A DNA stretch of 64,000 nt from PALSA-129 sp963842505. Its GTDB lineage: Bacteria > Acidobacteriota > Terriglobia > Bryobacterales > Bryobacteraceae. The translations under genes and the position numbers were made by a program. The notes under the pieces are model-generated. The model ran no database searches and had not been told where the DNA came from. It saw only the letters and a program-made list of their open reading frames with translations. Each line of letters starts with the position of its first letter. The first letter of the stretch is position 1. This document shows, piece by piece, positions 52,744-63,841 of this stretch. The stretch covers positions 1,550,001-1,614,000 of the forward strand of contig CAWJGZ010000001.1 in assembly GCA_963842505.1 (NCBI GenBank), written 5' to 3'.

Positions 52744-52896
52744 GGCTTTTCTCCTCTCGTTAATCGACGTATGAACAAACGTTTGAGACCCGAATGTCCC
52801 AATTTTCCCGCTCACCCGGCGGGTCACCCTGTACCATAAACCGCACTCCAAAGCTTAGTTACCTCACAGCATAACCGATATCAGCATCGGCGTATA

Positions 52897-52913
52897 CCGG
52901 AATTTCCTAAGCG
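52897..52913. repeat. 17-bp target duplication, left
   Basis: CCGGAATTTCCTAAGCG, repeated exactly at 54441-54457 on the other side of the IS. Long duplications are a known property of IS1202-type elements. Confidence 0.85.
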
Positions 52914-54440
52914 TGTCGCTAGTATGTGAGTTGTCCGGTCGAGTTCACACGTGATCTGTCCGCTTGAGCCGGGGCGGGTGATGCTGGGTGGTGGACGAAA
53001 CCCAGCAGTACTCCGCTGCCGAGTTGGAGCGGATGATGAAAGTTCAAGACGTGTTGTTGAAGGCAATGGCGAAGAAGATCACTTGGTGGGCGGCGGCAGA
53101 AATCATCGGGGTGACGGATCGGACCATGCGCCGGTGGCGGGGGCGACTGGAGAGGGATGGCTATACCGGCTTGGCCGACCGGCGCAGGGGGAAGCCGAGC
53201 GCGCAGCGTATTCCTCTGGCAACCGTAGAGAAGGTGCTGGGGCTCTACAAAGAAACCTACTACGACCTGAACATCCGGCACTTCCACGAAAAGCTGCAGG
53301 CGGAACACGCGATCCAGTTGAGCTACACCTGGGTACAGAAAGCGCTGCAAGGAGCCGGCTTGGTGGCCAAACGGCACAAGCGGGGGCCGCACCGGCGGAG
53401 GCGGCCGCGACGGCCGTTGCCTGGGATGCTGCTGCACATCGACGGCAGCAAGCATCGCTGGCTGAACGACGATCGCTGGTATGACCTGATCGTGATTCTG
53501 GACGACGCCACCAGTGAGATCTACTACGCGCAGTTGGTGGAGGAGGAATCGACGCGGACGGTGATGGCCGGCTTGCGCGAGGTGATCGAAAAGCAGGGCC
53601 TGTTCTGCGCCTTGTACAGCGACCGGGGGAGTCACTTTTTCGTCACGGTGAAGGAAGGGGAAAAGGTGGATAAGCACCGTCTGACACAGGTTGGGCGGGC
53701 GATGAAGGAGTTGGGAGTGCAGATGATCGCGGCCTATTCGCCGCAGGCGCGGGGGCGGTCGGAGCGCAGTTTTGGGACTTGGCAAGGGCGCTTGCCGCAG
53801 GAACTCCGACTGGCAGGGATCACCACCGCAGAGGGCGCCAATGTTTTTCTGCGGGAACGGTACATCGGGGAGTTTAACGGCAAGTTCCAAGTGCCGGCGG
53901 CGGAGAAAGGCACGGCGTTTCGGCGCACCAGCCGGACCGACCTGAACTGGATCTTCACGGTGCAAACTGAGCGCGTGGTGGAAAAGGACAACACCGTGGC
54001 AGTCAGAGACCGGTGGTGGCAGATCAACAAAACACGATTCCGCAACAGCCTGGCGGGAAGCACGGTAACGATCCACGAACACCTGGATGGAACCGTTTCG
54101 ATCCGCTACGGCCCTCACGTAGTGGGCCGCTATAGCCCCACGGGAGAAAAGCTGGTCAGCGCGACACCCAAAGAGCGCCGTGGAAAAGGCGGGAGTGTGG
54201 AAGCCGGCGAAAACCAAAAGCAGGTTTCCACCGGCTTCCACACTCCCTTGGAAATCCCGCAACAGACGCGGGATTCCCCCTTTCCCACCGCGCCGACTAC
54301 GGCTTCTGTTTTGAGCAAAACCAAAGCAAAGGCCAAACCCAAAAGCCACAAGGCGGCGGCCTAAAGGCCGCATCGCTTTGTTTCACAAAGCGGACAGATC
54401 ACTAATTATTAAAACCGGACAACTTGACTTGTTAACGACA
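52914..54440 (+). mobile_element. IS1202-like (ISNCY) insertion sequence
   Basis: 1,527 bp from TGTCG to CGACA. The ends share two blocks in inverted orientation: GTTGTCCGGT and GTGATCTGTCCGCTT (left about 52930-52965, right about 54385-54425), likely transposase-binding sites. One transposase gene. A 17-bp exact duplication flanks it. It separates the TonB receptor promoter region from the 3' end of copA. Confidence 0.85.
52988..54364 (+). CDS. ISNCY-family (IS1202 group) transposase
   Basis: 458 residues: N-terminal helix-turn-helix (ITWWAAAEIIGVTDRTMRRW), then an RNase-H-like DDE core with Asp in LLHIDGSKHRWL, Asp in LYSDRGSHFFV and Glu in GRSERSFGTWQGRLPQEL. C-terminal ~60 residues are Lys/Pro/Thr-rich. 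GTG start at 52988; ATG 53033 is an alternative. Intact frame, so potentially active. Confidence 0.9.
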   Translation: MVDETQQYSAAELERMMKVQDVLLKAMAKKITWWAAAEIIGVTDRTMRRWRGRLERDGYTGLADRRRGKPSAQRIPLATVEKVLGLYKETYYDLNIRHFHEKLQAEHAIQLSYTWVQKALQGAGLVAKRHKRGPHRRRRPRRPLPGMLLHIDGSKHRWLNDDRWYDLIVILDDATSEIYYAQLVEEESTRTVMAGLREVIEKQGLFCALYSDRGSHFFVTVKEGEKVDKHRLTQVGRAMKELGVQMIAAYSPQARGRSERSFGTWQGRLPQELRLAGITTAEGANVFLRERYIGEFNGKFQVPAAEKGTAFRRTSRTDLNWIFTVQTERVVEKDNTVAVRDRWWQINKTRFRNSLAGSTVTIHEHLDGTVSIRYGPHVVGRYSPTGEKLVSATPKERRGKGGSVEAGENQKQVSTGFHTPLEIPQQTRDSPFPTAPTTASVLSKTKAKAKPKSHKAAA

Positions 54441-54457
54441 CCGGAATTTCCTAAGCG
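54441..54457. repeat. 17-bp target duplication, right
   Basis: CCGGAATTTCCTAAGCG, exact copy of 52897-52913. Confidence 0.85.
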
Positions 54458-54476
54458 AACGGCATGGGCGCCTCCG

Positions 54477-56510
<2,034 letters not shown>

Positions 56511-56742
56511 GTGGCGCCCGCACTTATGCGTGCCGCGTCGACACTCGTGTCGGCGCAAACCGGGCAGATCCCGGCCAGCCCGGTGTGGGATAGGCCTCCT
56601 GGCCTGTCATTTTTGCTTGAGTCGTTTTCCGCTCCGCTGAGCCCGAAGGGCGAAAGAAAATAGCCCACGGCGTAAGCCGTGTGGAACCTGCCGGGAGTTT
56701 GCGTAGCCCCGGAACGGGGCGTAAGATCCCGCCGTTCCCCGC
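56511..56742. repeat. Palindromic repeat island between copZ and copA
   Basis: Same family as 20800-20963 and 22292-22609. In order: GTGGCGCCCGCACTTATGCG at the copA start, GGCCTCCTGGCC (about 56598), AGCCCGAAGGGCGAAAGA (about 56640), CCCACGGCGTAAGCCGTGTGG and AGCCCCGGAACGGGGCG (about 56705-56721). It fills the whole gap between the two copper genes. Confidence 0.8.
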
Positions 56743-56958
56743 TCAAGCCGGCACCTCGTAGCCCAGTTGCCGCACCGCCTCGGCCAGGTTTTGCGGTGTC
56801 ACCAGATCGCCGTCGTACTCCACGGTGGCTGTAGCGCCGCTCAGATCCACCGCCGCTTTCGACACGCCCCGCGTGCCGGCCAGTTTCCGTTCCACGCTGC
56901 GCGCGCAGTTTCCGCAAGTCATGCCGCGAACGGTCAAGCTCAAGGTATGTATCGCCAT
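56743..56958 (-). CDS. copZ: Copper chaperone (heavy-metal-associated domain)
   Basis: 71-residue single HMA domain with GMTCGNC for Cu(I) binding; delivers copper to CopA. ATG at 56958 begins MAIHTLSLTVRGMTCG. The frame is open for 150 further codons upstream, but that part is antisense to the GNAT gene. Divergent from GNAT with only a few bases between. Confidence 0.9.
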   Translation of the reverse strand: MAIHTLSLTVRGMTCGNCARSVERKLAGTRGVSKAAVDLSGATATVEYDGDLVTPQNLAEAVRQLGYEVPA

Positions 56959-56964
56959 ACATAT

Positions 56965-57783
56965 ATGATGAAACATGTGCGGCGGATGGATGTGATGACT
57001 TTTCGCGATGCGGCCCTGGCGCGGCGTCTGGAAGCGGCCGAGGCCGCCAATACCAAGGGTTGTACGGCCTGGCCGCCGGGGTCGGCGATGCTCGAAGTGG
57101 GCGGCGGCCGCGCACTTTTCGTGGGCGTTGACTCGCCGCTCTCGCAAGCCGTGGGCCTCGGTTTGAATGGTCCCGTGAGTGCCGCGGATCTCGATCGCCT
57201 GGCCGATTTCTTTCACAGCCGCGCCGCGCCGGTCTCCATCGACCTGTGCCCCCTGGCCGACCCGGGATTGTTGCCGGCTCTGGGGCTGCGCGGTTATCGG
57301 CCCACCGAATTCAGCAACGTGCTGGTCAAGCGCCTGGCGGCCGCGGAGATTGTCCTGACGCCGCGCGTGCGCCGGGCTCTGCCGGGCGAAGACGATCTTT
57401 GGGCTCACACCGTGGGAAACGGTTTCTTCGGCCAGCGCGAGTTGACCAGTGAGGAAATGGACGTGGGACGCGCCATCTTCGCCATGCCGGGCGCCATCTG
57501 CTGGCTGGCGATGGCCGAGACCGGCGAGCCGGCCGGCGGCGGCGCGCTGGCCGTTTACGATGGCCTAGCAACCCTCTTCGCCGACAGCACCATTCCGGCT
57601 TTCCGGCGGCGCGGGCTGCACTACGAGCTGATTGCCGCGCGCCTCAACGAAGCCATGGCCCGCGGCTGCGATCTGGCAACCGCCAGCACCCTGCCGGGTT
57701 CCACCTCGCAGCGCAATTACGAGCGGGTGGGTTTCGAAGTGGTCTACACCAGGGTCACTCTGACCGACGGCGCGAATTTTTGA
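56965..57783 (+). CDS. GNAT-family N-acetyltransferase
   Basis: ~272 residues. Two GNAT-like halves; the C-terminal one has the acetyl-CoA segment IPAFRRRGLHYELIAARLNEAMARG followed by STLPGSTSQRNYERVGFEVVYTR. Substrate unknown. Start uncertain: ATG at 56965, 56968, 56986 and 56998 are in frame and none has a strong ribosome site. Divergent from copZ. Confidence 0.82.
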   Translation: MMKHVRRMDVMTFRDAALARRLEAAEAANTKGCTAWPPGSAMLEVGGGRALFVGVDSPLSQAVGLGLNGPVSAADLDRLADFFHSRAAPVSIDLCPLADPGLLPALGLRGYRPTEFSNVLVKRLAAAEIVLTPRVRRALPGEDDLWAHTVGNGFFGQRELTSEEMDVGRAIFAMPGAICWLAMAETGEPAGGGALAVYDGLATLFADSTIPAFRRRGLHYELIAARLNEAMARGCDLATASTLPGSTSQRNYERVGFEVVYTRVTLTDGANF

Positions 57784-57817
57784 GAGTTCTATATCCGATT
57801 CGCTACTATTGTGATTC

Positions 57818-59581
57818 GTGGGGTTCGACCACTATGTGGCATTGTGCCTGGCTCCGCTCGCGATCTGGATCCTGGTGAGCGGACTGGACGATCTGTGGAT
57901 TGCGCTGGCGCTGGTCTTCACTCGCCGCCGGCGGCTTAGGCCGCCAACGGAGGCGGAACTGGATGGCGTCGCCGAACGGCGGATCGCCATCTTCGTGCCC
58001 TTGTGGCACGAACATCGCGTCATCGGCCAGATGCTGGCGACTAACCTGGCCGGCATCCGCTACTCCAACTACCAATTCTTCGTCGGCGTCTATCCCAACG
58101 ACCCGGCCACCGTCCGGGCCGTCGCTGAAGTGGCGCGCCGCGACGGCCGCGTACGCCTGTGCCTCTGCTCGCATAACGGCCCGACTTCCAAGGGCGACTG
58201 CCTCAACGAAATTTTCCGCTCCATGGTGGAATCGGAATTCCGTTGCGGCGGCGGACGTTTCGAGATCGTGACGACACACGACGCGGAAGATCTGGTGCAT
58301 CCGGAATCGCTGCGCCTGATCAACTTCTACTCGCGCGACTACGCCATGGTGCAGATGCCGGTGTTGCCGTTGCGAACCAGGGCCGGCGAACTGACCCACG
58401 GCCTCTACTGCGACGAGTTTGCCGAATACCAGACCAAGGACATCCCGGTGCGCGGGCCGCTGGGAGGCTTCCTGCCGGCCAACGGCGTGGGGACCGGGTT
58501 CGAACGCGCCGCGCTCGAACGCCTGGCCGCCGGCAACGGCCGCATTTTCGATCCCGAGTGCCTGACCGAGGACTACGAGAACGGCTTCCGCCTGCACGCC
58601 CTGGGCTGCCGCCAGGTGTTTGTGCCTCTCCGGTTTGAAAAGGGACAGCCGGTGGCCACGCGCGAATACTTCCCCCGCACCTTCCGCGCGGCCGTGCGGC
58701 AGCGCAGCCGCTGGGTGGCCGGCATCGTGCTGCAAGGCTGGCAGTATCACGGCTGGCGCGGCCCGTGGCCGCAAGTGTACTGGTTCTGGCGCGACCGCAA
58801 GGGGATGGTGGGAAATCTGCTGTCTCCGTTCGCCAACCTGATCTTCTCCTACGTCGCGGCGGAAGCCCTTTGGAGCGCGGTTGGGGGCCGGCCGCGGCGC
58901 GTCGCCGGCCCCGTTCCAGCGTGGGAGTTGCGCGTGTGCCTGGCCACCTATTGGATTTCAATCATTCAAGTGACCATCCGGGCCGCCGCCTGCTCGCGCA
59001 TCTACGGCTGGCGTTTCGCCGCGCTCGGCCCGGTACGCACGTTGTGGGGCAACGTGGTGAATTTCGCCGCCACGCTCGCGGCCTTGCGGCAGTTTGCGGA
59101 GGCGCGCCTGCGCCGCAGGCCGCTCGCCTGGCGCAAGACCGAGCACGTGTATCCCCGGCCGCGCCTGGGCGAACTGCTGGTGCGCCTGCGCGCGCTTCCT
59201 ATGGCCGACGTGGAGAACGCCGCCGCGTGCCTTCCCAAGGGAGTCAGGCTGGGCGAGTACCTGATGCAATTGCGGAAGCTGAGCGAAGTCAGCCTTTACC
59301 GCGCATTGAGTATGCAAGCCGGCATCCCGCTGGGACGGCCCGCGCCGGCCGAGGTCGACCAGTTGGTCACGCGCGTGTTCCCCGCGGAAACCGTGCGGCG
59401 ATGGAAAGTGATGCCCTACCGTGTAGAGCCGGGCCACTTGCTGGCCGTGACCGCCGAAGTTCCATCCCGCGAGATGGCCCGCGACCTGGCCGTCCTTTCC
59501 ACGCTGAAGATCCGCTATCGCATGGTGCTGCCGCGCGAGTTCGAAGAACTGACCCGCGAGTACCTGCCAGCCGCCCGGTGA
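57818..59581 (+). CDS. NfrB-like membrane glycosyltransferase with MshEN domain
   Basis: 587 residues. GT2 core between membrane segments: FVPLWHEHRVIGQMLATNLA, DxD-like TTHDAEDLVHPES, LTEDYENGFRLHALG and QRSRW in AVRQRSRWVAGIVLQG. The C-terminal ~130 residues (SEVSLYRALSMQAGIPLG, TRVFPAETVRRWKVMPYRVE) are an MshEN/GspE-N domain, which binds c-di-GMP in several proteins. E. coli NfrB has the same architecture and makes a c-di-GMP-controlled surface glycan. GTG start at 57818. No NfrA partner in the window. Confidence 0.85.
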   Translation: MGFDHYVALCLAPLAIWILVSGLDDLWIALALVFTRRRRLRPPTEAELDGVAERRIAIFVPLWHEHRVIGQMLATNLAGIRYSNYQFFVGVYPNDPATVRAVAEVARRDGRVRLCLCSHNGPTSKGDCLNEIFRSMVESEFRCGGGRFEIVTTHDAEDLVHPESLRLINFYSRDYAMVQMPVLPLRTRAGELTHGLYCDEFAEYQTKDIPVRGPLGGFLPANGVGTGFERAALERLAAGNGRIFDPECLTEDYENGFRLHALGCRQVFVPLRFEKGQPVATREYFPRTFRAAVRQRSRWVAGIVLQGWQYHGWRGPWPQVYWFWRDRKGMVGNLLSPFANLIFSYVAAEALWSAVGGRPRRVAGPVPAWELRVCLATYWISIIQVTIRAAACSRIYGWRFAALGPVRTLWGNVVNFAATLAALRQFAEARLRRRPLAWRKTEHVYPRPRLGELLVRLRALPMADVENAAACLPKGVRLGEYLMQLRKLSEVSLYRALSMQAGIPLGRPAPAEVDQLVTRVFPAETVRRWKVMPYRVEPGHLLAVTAEVPSREMARDLAVLSTLKIRYRMVLPREFEELTREYLPAAR

Positions 59582-59596
59582 CGCGCCCTGGTAGCG

Positions 59597-59615
59597 CCGG
59601 CGGTCTTGCCGCCGG
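59597..59615. repeat. REP-like palindrome
   Basis: CCGGCGG-TCTTG-CCGCCGG followed by TGTCTT, same element as 34654-34672. Located 16 bp past the glycosyltransferase stop. Confidence 0.65.
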
Positions 59616-59648
59616 TGTCTTGTGCGAGCTTGACCATCGGCAAAAGCC

Positions 59649-60644
59649 CTATTGGGTGGCCGCGCCGATCAGCACCAGCCCGCCCGCATAGCCTACCAGC
59701 ATCAGCGCGATGAACTTGCCGGTGCCTGGAAGCGCGCCGCGAAATTCCTTCCAGATCAGCAGACCCCACAGCGCGGCCACCAACGTCGAGCCCTGGCCGA
59801 GGGCGTAGGAAATCGCCGGGCCTGCCACGCTCGAGGCCAGCACGTTGAAGCTCAGCGCGATCATCCAGATGCATCCGCCCAGAATCCCGATCAAATGCAG
59901 ACGCGCGCTGCCCTGGAAATACGCGGCGTATTTGATGCCGCCGGCCCGCATGAAAATGGTGTTCCACAGGACGTTGCTCCCCAGCACGCCCACGCCAAAA
60001 AAGACCAGCGCCACGTAGGGTGTCAGCATGCCCGGCATGATTTCGCTGGAGTTGAAGTTGGGTGAAATGGAGCGCATCAGTTGCGGATAGAAGAAGCCCA
60101 TGATGCACCCGGCGAACACCGAGTAGATCAATCCGCGGCGAGGATTTTTTGCGCCGCCGTGCGGCAGGCGGCTGTGAGCCACGGCGGAAAAGACCATGGC
60201 CAGGACAATCAGCGCCACGCCAACGAACAGCAGCGCCGGATTGCCTTTGGGCTCGCCGATGTAGCTCTCCACCGTGCCAATCACGAGCGCCAGCCCGACG
60301 CCCACCGGGAAGGCCACGGACATGCCGGCGGCGTCGATTCCCACCACCAGCAGAATGTTCGCCAAGTTGAAAATGGCGCCGCTGATCAGCGCCGGAATAG
60401 CGAAGCCGAAGTCTATGGAATGCATGTTGTGCATGGCGCTCATGCCCGCATCGCCGAAGCTGCCGAGCGTATGGGCGAACACCAGGCTAAACAGGAAAAC
60501 GCCGATGGCGTAATCCCAATAGAAGAGTTCGAAAGGCCATTTGTCCTTGCCGGCCAGTTTTTGGGTGTTGGCCCAGGAGCCCCAGCCCAACATGGTGATG
60601 ACGCAGAAGATGATCGCGGCGGGCAAACTCTGCACGACGAACAT
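59649..60644 (-). CDS. Sugar transporter of the GRP/RhaT drug-metabolite superfamily
   Basis: ~331 residues, about ten membrane segments (AIIFCVITMLGWGSWANTQKL, ISGAIFNLANILLVVGIDAAG, SVAFPVGVGLALVIGTVESY). The WGSWANTQK start and GVGLALVIGT repeat match the L-rhamnose/glucose/ureide permease group. Proton-driven uptake of a sugar or ureide. ATG 60644 begins MFVVQSLPAA; upstream in-frame codons belong to the next intergenic region. Confidence 0.85.
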   Translation of the reverse strand: MFVVQSLPAAIIFCVITMLGWGSWANTQKLAGKDKWPFELFYWDYAIGVFLFSLVFAHTLGSFGDAGMSAMHNMHSIDFGFAIPALISGAIFNLANILLVVGIDAAGMSVAFPVGVGLALVIGTVESYIGEPKGNPALLFVGVALIVLAMVFSAVAHSRLPHGGAKNPRRGLIYSVFAGCIMGFFYPQLMRSISPNFNSSEIMPGMLTPYVALVFFGVGVLGSNVLWNTIFMRAGGIKYAAYFQGSARLHLIGILGGCIWMIALSFNVLASSVAGPAISYALGQGSTLVAALWGLLIWKEFRGALPGTGKFIALMLVGYAGGLVLIGAATQ

Positions 60645-60688
60645 GGCCCGGATTATAGCTGATGGCAAGGACGGACGTGGGCGCCCGT

Positions 60689-63600
60689 TCACTGCTGCAC
60701 TGTGACTGAGACTCCCGTCTGCGAAGTAACGCCGCCGATGGTCGCCAGCACCGCGGCGTCGCCGTTCGGCAGATTCGGAACCGTCACGTTGAACTGGTAC
60801 AGGCCCGGCGACACCAGGCCGGCAAAGATGGGCGTCACCGCCGCACCGCCAATCGTGATCTGCACGGAATTCGCCAACGGCGCCGCCGTAGTCACCAATT
60901 GGGCCGTGGGAAGCGGCGGGTTGGTCGGGCCGAATCCCGTCCCATAGAGCAGGATCGTCTCGCCCGGGTGGGCTGGCGTGGTGGTCACTCCAGGCAGCAG
61001 GTTGGCTGCGCCCACCAGACTGTAGTCCGCGTGTTGCGCGGCCACGTAGGCGCCGTTATCGATGGTGAAGAATGCCGGCGCGAACTGGTTTTTGGGGCTG
61101 CTGAAGCTGTTACTGGCCTGCCCTGCCGCGGTCACTTGCACCTGGACAGTGCCGGTCGTGGCATCGTCCGGCGCCAGCACGTTGATCTGCGTGGGGCTGA
61201 TGTACTCGACGATCGCCGCCACTCCGTCGACGGTGACCGAGACACCTTGCAGGGACGTGGGCAGCAGCCCATTGACGATATCGCTGTTCTGCCATTGGTA
61301 GGTGGACTGCGACAGGTTCGTGCCAAAGATGGAGATCCACGTGGCCGCGGCGAAGCCCGGCTGGAAGCTCGCCCCGTTCGTCACGCCCGTGATCACGCCG
61401 GCCGGTTGCGTGCCGCTGACCACCAGCGTGACCGATACCGTAGCCGGACTGCCGCTGGCGCCCGCCGCCGTAATCTGCACGTTTCCCGTGTAAGTGCCTG
61501 CGGCCAGGTTGACGGGGTTCAACGATACGGCGAGCGTTGCAGGTGCGCTGCCGGATGCCGCGGAAATGCCCAGCCAGTAAGAGTCGCTCGAAGCGGTCCA
61601 CGCCAGCGCGCCTCCGCTGGCGTTGCTGATGACAACGCTCTGCGCGGCCGGAACGGCGCCGCCGTTCGTGTACTGGAACGAGACGGATTGCGGCGCCACC
61701 GTCAGAACCGCCGGAGCCACCTGAACCGCCGTCACTGTGAGGGTCACGCCGACGGATACCGGGGTATTCGACGCCCCCGCCGCCGCGATCGAAACCGTGC
61801 CGGTGTACGTGCCCGCGCTCAAAGCCGCGGGCGATACCGACACCGTAAGCGTGGACGGGGCTGTGCCCGAGGCCGGTGAAACGCTCAGCCAGTTTGCGCT
61901 CGATGCGGTGGCCGCCGTCGCGGTCCAGTTGAGCGTGCCGCTGGCGCTATTCGTGATCTGAATCGATTGCGCCGCCGCCGTTCCACCCACCGTGGCGGCG
62001 AACTGCAAACTGGCGGGCGCCGCCGCCAGCGTGGACTGCGGATTCACCATCACGGTGATGGCGTCCGACCCCGCCGAGGCCGCGCCCAGCACTTGGATGG
62101 TAACCAGGCCCGTCAAGCTCGCCGGCAGGTTCGCCGTAATCGAAGTGCTGGCCCACGCGGTGGTGGTCAACTGCTGCCCGGCAGTGGAACCGGCCGGGGT
62201 CGCCACCACCTTGCAACCGCTGCACTGCGATCCAAAGCCGGCGCCGGTGATGGTGAGCGCCGTGCCGGCATTCACGGCCAGAGCGCCGGTTTCGGCCAGG
62301 GGGCCTACCTCGAAAATCACCAGGCCCAGCTTGCAGCGCAACGCCGAAGTGTAGCCCAACGGCTCCGCCACTGAGCCGCAGTTGATCGAGCCCAACGACG
62401 AACTGGTGGCTACGAACGTGCCCGTTCCCGAGACGAAGTCCGCGTAGAAGATGGTTCCGCTATCTCCGCCGTTCACCAGCGACACGGTTCCAAACGTGAC
62501 TCCTATCATATCGGTCGCATAACTGCCCGAGCCGTTCACAAGGGCGAAGAACTGCGCCCCATAGATTTTCAGATAGGCGTTGGTAGCCATCGTGTCCCCG
62601 ATCGACTGCCAATCCGTCGTGCCCGCCAGAAAAGAGCGGACAATCTCGCCGGTCTCCTGAGTTGTGCTGGTGACGTTCGCAATACCCACCGCATTGCAGG
62701 CGAAAGTCCCCAGAGTGGTGTTGGTAAAAGCCGACGGGTCCACGTGGCAATAAGGCACCACGCGTGTCACGGTCGCATCATCGGAGACAAATCCCAGCGA
62801 GGCGCTGGTCAGCGATACCAGCCCGTCGCTGGCATTGGTCAGCGCGGTGGCGGCCGACAGTGAGGAGGTGTAGTTGCCGGCATTGCCGATCACCGCGATG
62901 GCATCCACGCCGCGCAGATCGTCGCCGCGCTGGTTCCAGGTCGCCAGGTTCCAGAGGAACGCGCTGCCCGGCTCCAATTCGGCGTCTTGCGACCCGGCCG
63001 CGAACCCGAGCGCATAATTGCCGGCCACAAACGAGCCGAAGTTCGGCGTGGCAATCAAGACCAGCTTGCCAACCAGTGTCGTGGTTGGCGGCGTGAGAGC
63101 TTCGTTCGGCTGCAAGCCCGCCAGGTAGGCCCGGGCGATCAAACCGCCCATGCTGAAGCCCACCAGGTCGATCTGCGGCACCTGCGCCCCGGTGTCGTAC
63201 TGGATGGTATTCAGGAAATCGCCGAGATCAATGCCCAGGTTCTCAATCAGTTGGCCCGCGCCTTCCACGCAGTTATCGAACAAATACACCACCGGGACCC
63301 CGTCGCTCACCAGGTATTGGGCCAGGTTGCCGAATGTGTCCGACGAACTGCTCGCGATGGGGCACGTGCCGGTGAAGCCGGTCTCCCATCCATTCAGGAG
63401 CACTACGGGATTGCGCGTCGAGCCGGATGGCACCGAGACGAGCGGCTGCACCTCGACCGTAAGGATGGTCTGCCGTTGCTCGCCCGCCGCGCTGGTGGCG
63501 GAAAGCTTGACCGTATATTCGCCCGGCTTGGTGCGCAGCGGCGCGGCCAGCAGGATCTGGTCGCCGGCCCGGTTCGGCCCGGCCACCAACCTGCCGCCCG

Positions 63601-63841
63601 CGGCGGCCGTGCCGCCGGTCACGATTTCGACCTGCCGGCTCTTAGCACTCTTCAGGAAATCGAGCGTTTCCGGCGGCGCCACAATCTGGACCGGCTCGCC
63701 CGCTCTCACCACATAGCGGGTTTGCCGCACGTCCATGGCAGTCTGCCCCGCCGCGGGCAGAATGCACCAGACCATCGCCGCCGCGGCCAGCCACGCCCGC
63801 CGGACCGCCGTAGAACAGCCCTCCGGGACGGTCGCCTTCAA
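60689..63841 (-). CDS. Exported lipase-like alpha/beta hydrolase with BACON-type and Solibacter C-terminal domains
   Basis: ~1,050 residues. Signal peptide AWLAAAAMVWCILPAAGQ. Residues ~130-440 are an alpha/beta hydrolase with nucleophile Ser in DLVGFSMGGLIARAYLAG (GxSxG), oxyanion region VVLLNGWETGFTG and late Asp/His. Then an IPT/TIG-like domain, two or three BACON-type repeats (NWLSVSPASGTAPSTLTVSV, YWLGISAASGSAPATLAVSL), and the Solibacter module (ITGVTNGASFQPGFAAATWI, ISPTQINVLAPDDA). TTG at 63841 is chosen for its GGAGGT 9 bases upstream; other starts are possible. An extracellular esterase/lipase is likely. Confidence 0.8.
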   Translation of the reverse strand: MKATVPEGCSTAVRRAWLAAAAMVWCILPAAGQTAMDVRQTRYVVRAGEPVQIVAPPETLDFLKSAKSRQVEIVTGGTAAAGGRLVAGPNRAGDQILLAAPLRTKPGEYTVKLSATSAAGEQRQTILTVEVQPLVSVPSGSTRNPVVLLNGWETGFTGTCPIASSSSDTFGNLAQYLVSDGVPVVYLFDNCVEGAGQLIENLGIDLGDFLNTIQYDTGAQVPQIDLVGFSMGGLIARAYLAGLQPNEALTPPTTTLVGKLVLIATPNFGSFVAGNYALGFAAGSQDAELEPGSAFLWNLATWNQRGDDLRGVDAIAVIGNAGNYTSSLSAATALTNASDGLVSLTSASLGFVSDDATVTRVVPYCHVDPSAFTNTTLGTFACNAVGIANVTSTTQETGEIVRSFLAGTTDWQSIGDTMATNAYLKIYGAQFFALVNGSGSYATDMIGVTFGTVSLVNGGDSGTIFYADFVSGTGTFVATSSSLGSINCGSVAEPLGYTSALRCKLGLVIFEVGPLAETGALAVNAGTALTITGAGFGSQCSGCKVVATPAGSTAGQQLTTTAWASTSITANLPASLTGLVTIQVLGAASAGSDAITVMVNPQSTLAAAPASLQFAATVGGTAAAQSIQITNSASGTLNWTATAATASSANWLSVSPASGTAPSTLTVSVSPAALSAGTYTGTVSIAAAGASNTPVSVGVTLTVTAVQVAPAVLTVAPQSVSFQYTNGGAVPAAQSVVISNASGGALAWTASSDSYWLGISAASGSAPATLAVSLNPVNLAAGTYTGNVQITAAGASGSPATVSVTLVVSGTQPAGVITGVTNGASFQPGFAAATWISIFGTNLSQSTYQWQNSDIVNGLLPTSLQGVSVTVDGVAAIVEYISPTQINVLAPDDATTGTVQVQVTAAGQASNSFSSPKNQFAPAFFTIDNGAYVAAQHADYSLVGAANLLPGVTTTPAHPGETILLYGTGFGPTNPPLPTAQLVTTAAPLANSVQITIGGAAVTPIFAGLVSPGLYQFNVTVPNLPNGDAAVLATIGGVTSQTGVSVTVQQ

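Noticed and set aside
56959..57408. 150-codon upstream extension of copZ
   Set aside because: Antisense to the GNAT gene; HMA domain starts naturally at 56958.
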